A stretch of 30,649 nucleotides of DNA from a virus. The translations under genes were made by a program, and so were the position numbers. Of this stretch, positions 5,388-12,006 are shown piece after piece. Below the pieces are notes generated by a model. It had not been told where the DNA came from. It saw nothing but the letters and a program-made list of their open reading frames with translations, and did no database searches. The number at the start of each line of letters is the position of its first letter. Position 1 is the first letter of the stretch. The stretch spans positions 1 through 30,649 of the IMG/VR virus record IMGVR_UViG_3300008258_000463. One strand, written 5' to 3'.

Positions 5388-5560
5388 AGCTAACAAGTAG
5401 AAGTCGCGGACTAGGCGACACAGTTGAGAAGATTACAACAGCAACAGGCATCAAGAAGGTAGCTGATACAATCGCGCAAGTAAAGAAAGGAACAGGTGAA
5501 TGTACACCATGTCAGAAGAGACGTGATGCTCTAAACCGCCTCTTCCCATACCAAAAATAA
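5384..5560 (+). CDS. 58-residue CxxC phage protein
   Basis: A short frame starting at the ATGA overlap with the previous gene and ending in TAA at 5558-5560. The protein begins MKLTSRSRGLGDTVEKITTA and ends CTPCQKRRDALNRLFPYQK. I recall this shape (GLGDTxEKIT..TGIKK at the front, a Cys pair followed by RR..LN.LFPY) from many phages, so the gene is almost certainly real despite its size. The CxxC could be half of a zinc site or a redox pair. The function is unknown. It is the last gene of the coupled run beginning at 3546; a new promoter box follows at 5565. Confidence 0.75.
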   Translation: MKLTSRSRGLGDTVEKITTATGIKKVADTIAQVKKGTGECTPCQKRRDALNRLFPYQK

Positions 5561-5564
5561 CCCT

Positions 5565-5572
5565 TATATTTG
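5565..5572 (+). promoter_or_regulatory. -7 box TATATTTG
   Basis: An exact TAnnTTTG box, 13 bases before the ATG at 5586, with the A-rich leader typical of Bacteroidota. No -33 TTTG is visible. Confidence 0.55.
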
Positions 5573-5585
5573 TAAAAAAAAAGAC

Positions 5586-6053
5586 ATGGCACAAATCCCA
5601 TTAGGCACGCAATTTATCGCAGGTGCCCCAAACTATCCAACAACTGAGCGCCGCTCAGCAATTATTAACGCTGAGAGTCAGGCGTATACAATGCAGGATA
5701 TTGTAGACACAGTAAGCGCAGAGATTCCTGCATATAAAGTTTATACTGCTTTACTTATTCAGTCAGGTACTAATAATCCTACTACAATTGTATTAGAAAA
5801 CACATTTGGAATTTCATTTAATTGGACTAGAGTAGCTGATGGAAACTATCAAATACAAGATTTTTCAAATAATCCATTTACAAATAATAAAACATTTGGA
5901 CTTTGTACAATTTCAGGAGGAATCAATAATAAAATTTTAAATTTTAGTCAAGCCTTTAGTTCAGTAGTAGCACTTAGTGTATTAAATCCATCAACAGGAG
6001 CTAACATTGATTTAAATGGAACTGTTCAAATTGAAATTAGAGTATACCCATAA
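5586..6053 (+). CDS. Probable phage structural protein, beta-rich
   Basis: A 155-residue protein without signal peptide or membrane segment. The N-terminal half (RRSAIINAESQAYTMQDIVD) is a motif I associate with short linker regions of Bacteroidota phage virion proteins. The second half, from YKVYTALLIQSGT to IEIRVYP, is Thr/Asn/Ile-rich and probably a small beta-sandwich. The codons become more AT-rich after about 5750, which would fit a swapped distal module. It has its own promoter box and is closed by the terminator at 6067-6103, so it is a single-gene unit. Likely a decoration, fibre or appendage protein; the exact place in the virion is unknown. Confidence 0.65.
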   Translation: MAQIPLGTQFIAGAPNYPTTERRSAIINAESQAYTMQDIVDTVSAEIPAYKVYTALLIQSGTNNPTTIVLENTFGISFNWTRVADGNYQIQDFSNNPFTNNKTFGLCTISGGINNKILNFSQAFSSVVALSVLNPSTGANIDLNGTVQIEIRVYP

Positions 6054-6066
6054 GTAAACTATTACT

Positions 6067-6103
6067 AAAACGAAGCCACCCTAACCGGTGGCTTTTTCGT
6101 TTT
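6067..6103. terminator. Strong, possibly bidirectional terminator
   Basis: GCCACC (6075-6080) pairs with GGTGGC (6087-6092). The stem is flanked by AAAACGA on the left and TCGTTTT on the right, which extend the pairing. T-runs lie on both strands. Confidence 0.8.
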
Positions 6104-6114
6104 AAAATATTGCC

Positions 6115-6122
6115 TATCTTTG
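6115..6122 (+). promoter_or_regulatory. -7 box TATCTTTG
   Basis: An exact TAnnTTTG box, 19 bases before the ATG at 6142 and just after the terminator at 6067-6103. No clear -33 TTTG is seen. Confidence 0.6.
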
Positions 6123-6141
6123 TGTTATTAATTTATAAGAG

Positions 6142-6615
6142 ATGGCAAACTACCAAAAATTACAGACCGCAACAGCACTTGCTGTTACAAAGTCTGACAA
6201 TGCTAACATACCATTCCCTGCTATTGTAGCTCAAGGTGTAAATAACAATGTTCTTACTAATGAGCTTGAGGATACTGACGTTAACTTCGTAGCTTTAAAT
6301 GTTCAGGTTGGTGATGTTGTTTACAACACTACTGACGGAACGGCTGCTACTGTAACTCAGGTCATTGATAATACTCGATTACTTTTGAATGCTGACATCT
6401 TCACAGCTACTGCAAAAAGCTATATTGTCTATGCTAACAACAACAAAGAAGGTTGTGTGCTTTACATTGGAACAGGTGGAAACCTACGTGTAGTGACAGC
6501 AGGTGGTCAGGATGTAACATTTGCAAGTGTTCTTGGAGGTACATTCTTCCCTGTACAGGTTCTTAAGGTGTTCTCTACAGGAACAAGTGCAGCTAACATT
6601 GTAGCCCTTTGGTAA
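6142..6615 (+). CDS. Phage structural protein, beta-barrel type
   Basis: A 157-residue protein, nearly all beta by composition. The middle part reads as a small barrel (VGDVVYNTTDGTAATVTQV, then a SYIVY strand). The C-terminal segment (GCVLYIGTGGNLRVVTAGG, VTFASVLGG, FFPVQVLKVF, then ANIVALW at the very end) is a pattern I recall as common in phage virion proteins, where it forms a conserved C-terminal strand set. No enzyme residues are apparent. It lies first in an operon that leads to fibre and lysis genes. A capsid decoration or tail-base protein is the best guess; precise function is unknown. Confidence 0.7.
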   Translation: MANYQKLQTATALAVTKSDNANIPFPAIVAQGVNNNVLTNELEDTDVNFVALNVQVGDVVYNTTDGTAATVTQVIDNTRLLLNADIFTATAKSYIVYANNNKEGCVLYIGTGGNLRVVTAGGQDVTFASVLGGTFFPVQVLKVFSTGTSAANIVALW

Positions 6616-6616
6616 G

Positions 6617-6757
6617 ATGTTGAACGGAATTATTATAGGGATTTTAATTGGAGCTCAGGGTGACAACCCTATATCTCCTATATATCCTAATGAGAGAGTA
6701 ACTGATATTGAAGAAAATAGACTCACCGATGATGGTGATGAACGTATAACTGATTAA
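6617..6757 (+). CDS. 46-residue protein with RxTD repeats
   Basis: A short frame that starts one base after the previous stop codon and ends two bases before the next start. The N-terminus (MLNGIIIGILIGAQG) is hydrophobic. The C-terminus carries three spaced RxTD units (RVTD, RLTD, RITD) in an acidic context. Tight packing between two genes supports it as real. The RxTD repeats resemble C-terminal repeats I recall from some phage virion proteins. It could be a small virion peptide or a membrane peptide; the hydrophobic stretch is short for a stable membrane span. Confidence 0.55.
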   Translation: MLNGIIIGILIGAQGDNPISPIYPNERVTDIEENRLTDDGDERITD

Positions 6758-6759
6758 TT

Positions 6760-7791
6760 ATGGCAGGAAAGAAAATAATTCAGCTACCTTCTTTAGGAAG
6801 GGCTTTGCAATCTACAGACATTTTTGAAGTGTCTGATAATGGAAATGGTAGTTATAAAGTGGCGGCAACAGAAATAGGTCCTGCACCATCTCAATATGAA
6901 ATTCCTGATATCACACACGATGGAAATCAGGATACAGGAATTCCTGCTCCTTACTTTGGCGTATTTATACAACCTGAATTCTATACTTTTGTTAGTTATC
7001 CATCTTTGAATATTTCGGAATTGTATAGCTACAAATTATCAAATTATACAGCGTTCAGTTTTTTGTATGATACCTATTCTTATAGTTATCCAAGCAATAT
7101 AACTGTAAATAATGAAGCAGTTTTATTTACTTCAATTCAGATGTGGGGGCAACAAATTAATTATAGTCTTCCTAATTGTGAGTTTTTTGGAGGTGCTTAT
7201 TTAAACGGAGTAGGGCAAATAGATTTGCCTAATTGTGTAGCAGCAAAAGAGATTCAAGTAAATGGTAATCCTGTTATTTCAATTGATGCTCCCGAATTAA
7301 TTTGGGTAAGAGACATCCTTTCGTTTTCAGAAAATATAGATACAATTAATTTTCCAAAACTTGAATTAGTAGGTTCACTTCAAGGATTTAATATAAATTG
7401 GATAGGTATGAATCCTGTACTATCTCTACCTGCTTTAAAATATATTACAGGCTCTGTTTATTTATCCGGACTTCAAAATGTACATACAATTGATATGTCA
7501 AACGTTAAAGTGATTAATTCAGAGGTGTACATAGACAATGCATATTCTTTAACTTCTTTGCAAATGCCAAACTTAAGATTTTTAGGAGCAGATTATACTC
7601 AAAGAAGATTTATTGTATACAATGCACCTTTGAATCAATCAAGCGTAGATAGTATATTGACGAGCTTGGATGCTTCAAATCAGTATAATGGTGAAGTAAA
7701 TTTAGCAGGTCTATGTCAAACTCCAAGTGCAACAGGTCAAGCAGCAGCAACTAATTTAATGAACAAAGGATGGTCAGTATCCACAAACTAA
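6760..7791 (+). CDS. Putative tail fibre / receptor-binding protein with leucine-rich-type repeats
   Basis: A 343-residue protein. The first 40 residues (MAGKKIIQLPSLGRALQSTD, then FEVSDNGNGSYKVAATEI) match the short attachment region typical of Bacteroidota phage fibre proteins. The central part, residues about 95-300, has repeating strands with L..LP.L or I..PNC spacing (SLPNCEFFGG, QIDLPNCVAA, SIDAPELIWV, TINFPKLELV, SLPALKYITG, TIDMSNVKVI, SLQMPNLRFL), which suggests a leucine-rich/BspA-like solenoid. The C-terminal SILTSLDA...NLAGLCQTPSATG... is a cap often seen after such repeats. Base composition is lower in GC than neighbours (one line counted at 25%). It most likely binds the host surface; the target is unknown. 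Confidence 0.65.
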   Translation: MAGKKIIQLPSLGRALQSTDIFEVSDNGNGSYKVAATEIGPAPSQYEIPDITHDGNQDTGIPAPYFGVFIQPEFYTFVSYPSLNISELYSYKLSNYTAFSFLYDTYSYSYPSNITVNNEAVLFTSIQMWGQQINYSLPNCEFFGGAYLNGVGQIDLPNCVAAKEIQVNGNPVISIDAPELIWVRDILSFSENIDTINFPKLELVGSLQGFNINWIGMNPVLSLPALKYITGSVYLSGLQNVHTIDMSNVKVINSEVYIDNAYSLTSLQMPNLRFLGADYTQRRFIVYNAPLNQSSVDSILTSLDASNQYNGEVNLAGLCQTPSATGQAAATNLMNKGWSVSTN

Positions 7792-7797
7792 TTTAAA

Positions 7798-8034
7798 ATG
7801 GAAATAGTAATTACATCAGATAAATATATCGTATCAAAAAACGAAGATGATTCAATCATTCACTTATCTTTTATTAACGAAAATGCTACGTTTAGAACGG
7901 GTCAGCCATTAGTGGAGCAATTTGATACTCTTGAAGAAGCAATTGCTTACATTGATGGAATAAAAGGAGAAGGATTTACTAAAGAAAATTTTGAATTTTA
8001 TTTTAAAACTCCTGAAGATATAAATAATCAATAA
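7798..8034 (+). CDS. Small acidic protein, unknown function
   Basis: A 78-residue acidic protein. Two predicted strands at the front (MEIVITSDKYIVSK, IIHLSFINENATF) are followed by a helix (DTLEEAIAYIDGIKG) and a C-terminal segment ending TPEDINNQ. There are no Cys, no signal peptide and no recognised domain. It follows the fibre candidate by six bases in the same operon, so it could be a fibre chaperone or an accessory to the fibre; that is positional inference only. Confidence 0.65.
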   Translation: MEIVITSDKYIVSKNEDDSIIHLSFINENATFRTGQPLVEQFDTLEEAIAYIDGIKGEGFTKENFEFYFKTPEDINNQ

Positions 8035-8037
8035 GAA

Positions 8038-8175
8038 ATGGCAAAGGTTCAGTCATCAACATCATTCGTAGCTAAGCCTAAGAGCAAGCGCCCGGGTGTT
8101 CAGGCAAAGAGCAAGATAAGTAAATTAAAGTCATCTAAGCTTTACAAGAAGAAATATAGAGGACAAGGAAAATGA
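8038..8175 (+). CDS. 45-residue very basic phage peptide
   Basis: Short frame: MAKVQSSTSFVAKPKSKRPG at the front and KLYKKKYRGQGK at the end, with 14 Lys and 2 Arg. The combination of KSKRPGV, a Ser/Lys-rich middle and a terminal YRGQGK is a pattern I recall from many small phage proteins, so it is accepted despite its size. It starts three bases after the preceding stop and its stop codon overlaps the holin start (ATGA). A DNA- or RNA-binding or virion-packaged role would suit the charge; nothing shows which. Confidence 0.7.
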   Translation: MAKVQSSTSFVAKPKSKRPGVQAKSKISKLKSSKLYKKKYRGQGK

Positions 8176-8666
8176 AAGCAAAGTTGATAACATTTTTGAT
8201 AGCGCTCACTGCAATGTGGGCACCGGTAGAGCTCTCTGCCATATGTCTATTCCTAACGATTGGAGTGGACACCATAGTAAAGCTCATCTCGCTTTGGTAT
8301 ATCTCAAAGAGAGAAAAGAGGTTGTACAAAGATGTGTTCAAATCAAAGATGTTACGTAGAGGTTATATGTTTAAATTGGCAGGATATGCATTTGTAGCCA
8401 TTCCTCTTTTACCACTTGACTTTTATTTGCTTACCCCATTCGTTAGCAGTGTATTAAAAAGCACAGGCTATGAAATCATTTTAAACAAGGCTGTATTTAC
8501 CAACGGCATACTAATTATCTTCTCTCTTATTGAGATATCATCAATCAATGAGAATTGGTTTGACATCACAGGAAACAATATGCTAAAGGCTGTATTTAAT
8601 ATTGTTAAGAAGACCCGTAGTATTGTAGAGAAAGCTGCAAGTACATATAGAAATATAAAGCCATGA
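8172..8666 (+). CDS. Putative holin
   Basis: A 164-residue integral membrane protein. Hydrophobic segments lie at residues about 5-20, 23-43, 68-95 and 108-122, and a basic cytoplasmic-type tail follows (KKTRSIVEKAASTYRNIKP). The segment IEISSINEN after the last membrane helix resembles the 'E.lSi.EN' signature of the phage_holin_4 family, as I recall it. It overlaps the amidase start by four bases, the usual holin-endolysin arrangement. Its role would be to open the inner membrane at a set time so that the amidase reaches the cell wall. Membrane topology is by eye. Confidence 0.8.
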   Translation: MKAKLITFLIALTAMWAPVELSAICLFLTIGVDTIVKLISLWYISKREKRLYKDVFKSKMLRRGYMFKLAGYAFVAIPLLPLDFYLLTPFVSSVLKSTGYEIILNKAVFTNGILIIFSLIEISSINENWFDITGNNMLKAVFNIVKKTRSIVEKAASTYRNIKP

Positions 8667-9304
8667 ATATAAAGCAGGTACCATTCGCTCCCTCAAACTA
8701 CTTAAAAGAGGAGACCAAGAAGAAACAGATATACCTTCATCATACTGCAGGTAATGGTAATGCTGAGGCTGTATTTAAGTATTGGGCGTCCACAAAAGAC
8801 CGTGTAGCAACCTGCGTTGCGATAGGTGAGAATGGATTGATTGCTCAGGGTTTCAGCTCAAAGTATTGGGGCTACCACCTAGGTCTAAAACAGGGTGTAT
8901 TTAACGCTAACGGCGTTCCTTACCAAAGCCTAGATAAACTATCAATCGGTGTAGAGATATGCAATTGGGGCTTCTTAAAAGAAGTCAATGGAAAGTATCT
9001 GAACTACGTTGGGCGTGAAGTGCCTAAGAAAGATGTGATAAAGCTTGATACTCCTTTCAAAGGATTTCAGTTTTGGCACTCATATACCAAAGAACAAATT
9101 GAATCAACAAAAGAATTGTTACTATATTGGAATGATATCTATGGAATACCATTGGACTATAATGAAGACATTTGGGCAGTTTCAAAGCGAGCTTTGGCCG
9201 CAGAGCCCGGAGTGTTCACACACAATTCAGTCAGAAAAGATAAGACTGACGTATACCCTCATCCCGAGCTAATCGAAATGCTTAAGTCATGCGAAACAAG
9301 ATAG
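8663..9304 (+). CDS. Endolysin: N-acetylmuramoyl-L-alanine amidase (Amidase_2)
   Basis: A 213-residue single-domain enzyme expected to cut the amide bond between the glycan strand and the peptide of peptidoglycan. The visible Amidase_2 landmarks are YLHHTAG (His26 as a zinc ligand), SIGVEICN (Glu99), FTHNSV (His187) and DKTDVYPHP (Asp196, in the position where this family has Cys or Asp). There is no signal peptide, so it needs the holin next to it to reach the periplasm. No separate wall-binding domain is seen. The final 16 bases overlap the next gene. Confidence 0.9.
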   Translation: MNIKQVPFAPSNYLKEETKKKQIYLHHTAGNGNAEAVFKYWASTKDRVATCVAIGENGLIAQGFSSKYWGYHLGLKQGVFNANGVPYQSLDKLSIGVEICNWGFLKEVNGKYLNYVGREVPKKDVIKLDTPFKGFQFWHSYTKEQIESTKELLLYWNDIYGIPLDYNEDIWAVSKRALAAEPGVFTHNSVRKDKTDVYPHPELIEMLKSCETR

Positions 9305-9570
9305 CAGGAACAAAGACAGGCGCATCTCGGAGTGCTAAGTACTACCAAGAGAATCCTGAGGCTCGTGCTAAGAAGGAGTCGTATGACAGAGAGTATCACT
9401 CTACTGAGGAGCGAAAGAAGTATCGTGCGAATCTAAATAAAAAGAATCGCGAGAAGGGAACCTATGGCAATGGAGATAAGAAAGACGTTGCTCACAAGTC
9501 CAAGACAAAGACCCGCATGCAATCTCAGTCATCAAACAGGGCTGACAAGAAAAATAATTTTTTTAAGTAA
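9289..9570 (+). CDS. Small basic phage protein (NPEAR/GTYGNGD family)
   Basis: A 93-residue, highly charged protein. The motif series GASRSAKYYQENPEARAKK, SYDREY, RANLNKKNREKGTYGNGDKK and DVAHKSK is one I recall from a widespread phage family (NPEAR...YD..Y...LN..NR..GTYGNGD..D.SH). No function is known to me. It sits inside the lysis block, overlapping the amidase end by 16 bases; its stop codon overlaps the next start (TAATG). The consistent Lys/Arg excess suggests nucleic-acid or virion binding rather than lysis. Confidence 0.75.
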   Translation: MRNKIAGTKTGASRSAKYYQENPEARAKKESYDREYHSTEERKKYRANLNKKNREKGTYGNGDKKDVAHKSKTKTRMQSQSSNRADKKNNFFK

Positions 9571-10067
9571 TGAAGAGATTTGCTCTTATTTTGTCGCTTA
9601 TTTTGACAGGATGTTCTGTCAACTACCACCTAAGCAAGGCGATAAAGAAAGGATATCGCGTGGTGGATTCTGCGGATACAATACGTATTACATCTATTGA
9701 CTCATTTCCTATCATTGTACACGACTCAATTGTTTGGGAGAAGGTAATTACTCAGAAAGACACAATCATTCGTTACAGCGCACCTCAGGTGCCTAAAACG
9801 CGATTTCAGATACGTTTCGATAAGAAGAGATTTAGTGATAGCTTAAATACTATCAGAAAGATGTACTCAGACAGCCTAGATGCAGCTGTAAAAATACACA
9901 AGCAAAATGTAAAGCAAAATGTCAAGTTTATTAAGCAAAAAACTAGACAGGTTAAGCACGAAAACAAGAAGGGAGCTAACCTATTCCTTCTTGGTTTAGC
10001 AACAGGAATAATATTAACTTTAATCGTAAGGTATGCAATTAATCAAGCACTCAAAAAATTTGCATGA
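9570..10067 (+). CDS. Putative unimolecular spanin (lipoprotein with C-terminal membrane anchor)
   Basis: A 165-residue protein. The N-terminus is a lipoprotein signal with lipobox LTGC (Cys15). The middle is periplasmic-looking, first strand-rich (residues about 30-75) then helical and Lys-rich (about 80-132). A single hydrophobic helix (about 136-156, LFLLGLATGIILTLIV) lies near the C-terminus. Outer-membrane lipid at one end and inner-membrane anchor at the other is the architecture of u-spanins such as T1 gp11, which fuse the two membranes in the last step of lysis. Its place directly after holin and amidase supports this. A plain two-anchor lipoprotein of other function is the alternative. 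Confidence 0.7.
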   Translation: MKRFALILSLILTGCSVNYHLSKAIKKGYRVVDSADTIRITSIDSFPIIVHDSIVWEKVITQKDTIIRYSAPQVPKTRFQIRFDKKRFSDSLNTIRKMYSDSLDAAVKIHKQNVKQNVKFIKQKTRQVKHENKKGANLFLLGLATGIILTLIVRYAINQALKKFA

Positions 10068-10905
10068 AATAATCGTCCCCACGGATGATTTTCAGATAGC
10101 AATGTTATCAGACATCCATTGGGACAATCCAAAGTGCGATTGGGATGTCTTGAAAAGCCACCTAGACTACTTTAAGAAGAATAACATACCCGTCATGGTA
10201 AATGGGGACTTCTTCTGTCTGATGCAAGGTCGCGGCGATAATCGTAGAAACAAGTCTGACATTAGACCTGAGCACAATAACTTTAGATACCTCGACTCAA
10301 TTGTTGAGACCGCTGTAGAGTGGTGGACGCCATATGCTGACATATTAACAGTAATTGGTTACGGAAACCATGAGACGGGTGTTATTAAGTGGCAGGAGAC
10401 TGACATTCTTCAGCGATTTGTTGATCTGCTCAATCTTAAGTGCGGTACAAACGTACAGGTTGGTGGCTATGGCGGGTGGTTGGTCTTTAAGATTGGCACT
10501 AGGAATGTATTGCCATACAAGGTGAAATATTTTCATGGATCAGGAGGTGGTGGAATTGTTACAAAGGGCGCCATCAACCTTACTAGAGCGCTAGAGCTTT
10601 ATGAGGACTTTGACGTATTCACAATGGGCCACATACATGAGAATGCCTCACGTAATGACGTCAGAGATATGATTCAGCACAACCCAACACTAGGATATCA
10701 AGTAAAACAGCGTCAGATTCACTTGATGCTCACAGGTACCTATAAGGAGGAGTATGAGGACGGGCACCATGGGTGGCACGTAGAGAGAGGTGCGCCACCA
10801 AAACCAATAGGTGGACGTATACTTCGTTTTAAAAATATACGTGTAATGAAGAATGGGACAGACAGGATGGAAAAGACTATTGACTCAAGTAAAATAATTA
10901 TCTAA
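10033..10905 (+). CDS. Calcineurin-like metallophosphoesterase
   Basis: A 290-residue enzyme. The five metal-binding blocks are in order: SDIHWD (Asp27, His29), NGDF (Asp59), GNHE (111-114), YFHGSGG (His168) and GHIH (199-202). These define the two-metal calcineurin-like phosphoesterase fold, seen in nucleases and phosphatases. The substrate cannot be told. There is no signal peptide, so it acts in the cytoplasm or in the virion. The ATG at 10033 overlaps the spanin gene by 35 bases in another frame; a later in-frame Met (residue 24) would cut into the first beta strand and is less likely. It could process DNA or RNA during infection. Confidence 0.88.
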   Translation: MQLIKHSKNLHEIIVPTDDFQIAMLSDIHWDNPKCDWDVLKSHLDYFKKNNIPVMVNGDFFCLMQGRGDNRRNKSDIRPEHNNFRYLDSIVETAVEWWTPYADILTVIGYGNHETGVIKWQETDILQRFVDLLNLKCGTNVQVGGYGGWLVFKIGTRNVLPYKVKYFHGSGGGGIVTKGAINLTRALELYEDFDVFTMGHIHENASRNDVRDMIQHNPTLGYQVKQRQIHLMLTGTYKEEYEDGHHGWHVERGAPPKPIGGRILRFKNIRVMKNGTDRMEKTIDSSKIII

Positions 10906-10912
10906 TAAATTG

Positions 10913-10920
10913 TATCTTTG
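10913..10920 (+). promoter_or_regulatory. -7 box TATCTTTG
   Basis: An exact TAnnTTTG box. The leader from inside the box through the ATG (10916-10938) is identical, base for base, to 17511-17533 before the scaffold gene. No -33 TTTG is seen. Confidence 0.65.
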
Positions 10921-10935
10921 TAAAAATTAAATCAA

Positions 10936-11169
10936 ATGAAAGTAGAAAAGTTTTTAACTAAGGAGGAGCTAGAGGCTACTCAAGGAATGCACAACGAGTT
11001 TAACAAGCTAAAGATTCAGCTTGCTGACGTTGAGCTACAGAAGCATGGTCTGTTAAAGCATATTGATATGCTAAGACTAGAGTTTCAGCAACATGAAAAA
11101 GGTCTAATGGACAAGTACGGTGAGGATGCTGTAATCAACCTTCAAACCGGAGAGGTCACAAAAAAATAA
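10936..11169 (+). CDS. Small coiled-coil protein
   Basis: A 77-residue protein, mostly one long helix with heptad-like Leu/Ile spacing (residues about 8-60), then a short segment YGEDAVINLQTGEVTKK. I recall this shape (FLT..EL...Q....E..K.K....VELQK..LL..I...) as a common small protein of phages. Its function is unknown. It opens the operon that carries fibre, terminase and portal genes and has its own promoter box. A scaffold-like or chaperone-like role is possible, but only from its coiled coil and position. Confidence 0.7.
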   Translation: MKVEKFLTKEELEATQGMHNEFNKLKIQLADVELQKHGLLKHIDMLRLEFQQHEKGLMDKYGEDAVINLQTGEVTKK

Positions 11170-11172
11170 GAA

Positions 11173-11778
11173 ATGGGAAAGATTAGCAGCTACGCAATTG
11201 ATTCAACGCCAAACCTTAATGACAAGGTTATTGGAACTGATGTTAATAATATGGATATTACCAAGAATTACCTTCTCGGAGATATTGTGTCACTAGCTAA
11301 TGCTAATATTATATTCAATCAAGTATTGAATGGTTTTTCAACGGTTGCTCAAGCTCCGTCTGCCTTAAACACTCCATTGATTGTAACTTTTGGCGCTGCT
11401 CAGGGTGGTCCTTTAACTGATATTGAGCTTCAGGGAGGCGGGAAAATTATATTTAATAAATCAGGACAGTACTTCATTAATGCATATGGTAATATTGAGC
11501 GTCAAGGGTCATCAGGTGGTACTGCTGTTGTTTTGTTCCGTGCGCTTTTGAATGGCACTCAAATATCAACGACTAAGGGATTTCGCTTAGATACACCGAA
11601 CTTACCTGACCCGTATGAGGTTAGTATTCCTTTCTACGCAAATGCAGGAGATATACTTTGGTATGAGATTATGCGTGACTCATCAGGAACCAATGCAGGT
11701 GGTATATACCCACACACAAACTTGGGCGGATGGTCTAACGTACCATCATCTCAAATTCAAATTTGGAAATTAAATTAA
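11173..11778 (+). CDS. Putative fibre / adhesin with jelly-roll C-terminus
   Basis: A 201-residue protein. The first 42 residues (MGKISSYAIDSTPNLNDKVI, then GTDVNNMDITKNYLLGDI) match an attachment tag I recall from Bacteroidota phage fibre and appendage proteins. Residues about 60-201 look like a C1q/TNF-type jelly roll: GKIIFNKSGQYFINAYGNIE, then AVVLFRALLNGTQIS, IPFYANAGDILWYEIMRD and the terminal strand SSQIQIWKLN. Such domains trimerise and bind surfaces. It is the second fibre candidate in the window. Receptor and virion position are unknown. Confidence 0.65.
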   Translation: MGKISSYAIDSTPNLNDKVIGTDVNNMDITKNYLLGDIVSLANANIIFNQVLNGFSTVAQAPSALNTPLIVTFGAAQGGPLTDIELQGGGKIIFNKSGQYFINAYGNIERQGSSGGTAVVLFRALLNGTQISTTKGFRLDTPNLPDPYEVSIPFYANAGDILWYEIMRDSSGTNAGGIYPHTNLGGWSNVPSSQIQIWKLN

Positions 11779-12006
11779 ATGGAAATCAGGAAGATATCGG
11801 TTGGCCCGGACTACAAGGGTGGAGCGATGCATTACATTGTTGGTCAGAAAGTACTAGGTGAGACTCAAGAGATTCATCTTATTAAGTATGATGACCATAA
11901 GCAATCAATTAAGATTTATATTGCCAATGATAAGAATGAGATTGTAATTTGGAAAGAGTTCAACAATACCATTCCTGTAGCCATTGAGTACAATATAAAT
12001 ATCTAA
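11779..12006 (+). CDS. Small conserved phage protein, unknown function
   Basis: A 75-residue protein, mostly beta by composition: MEIRKISVGPDYKGGAMHYI, VLGETQEIHLIKYDD, IKIYIANDKNEIVIWKEF, ending VAIEYNINI. I recall similar short proteins near terminase genes of Bacteroidota phages but know no function. It starts directly after the stop of the fibre candidate, and its stop overlaps the next start (TAATG), so it is translated with the following protein. Confidence 0.7.
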   Translation: MEIRKISVGPDYKGGAMHYIVGQKVLGETQEIHLIKYDDHKQSIKIYIANDKNEIVIWKEFNNTIPVAIEYNINI

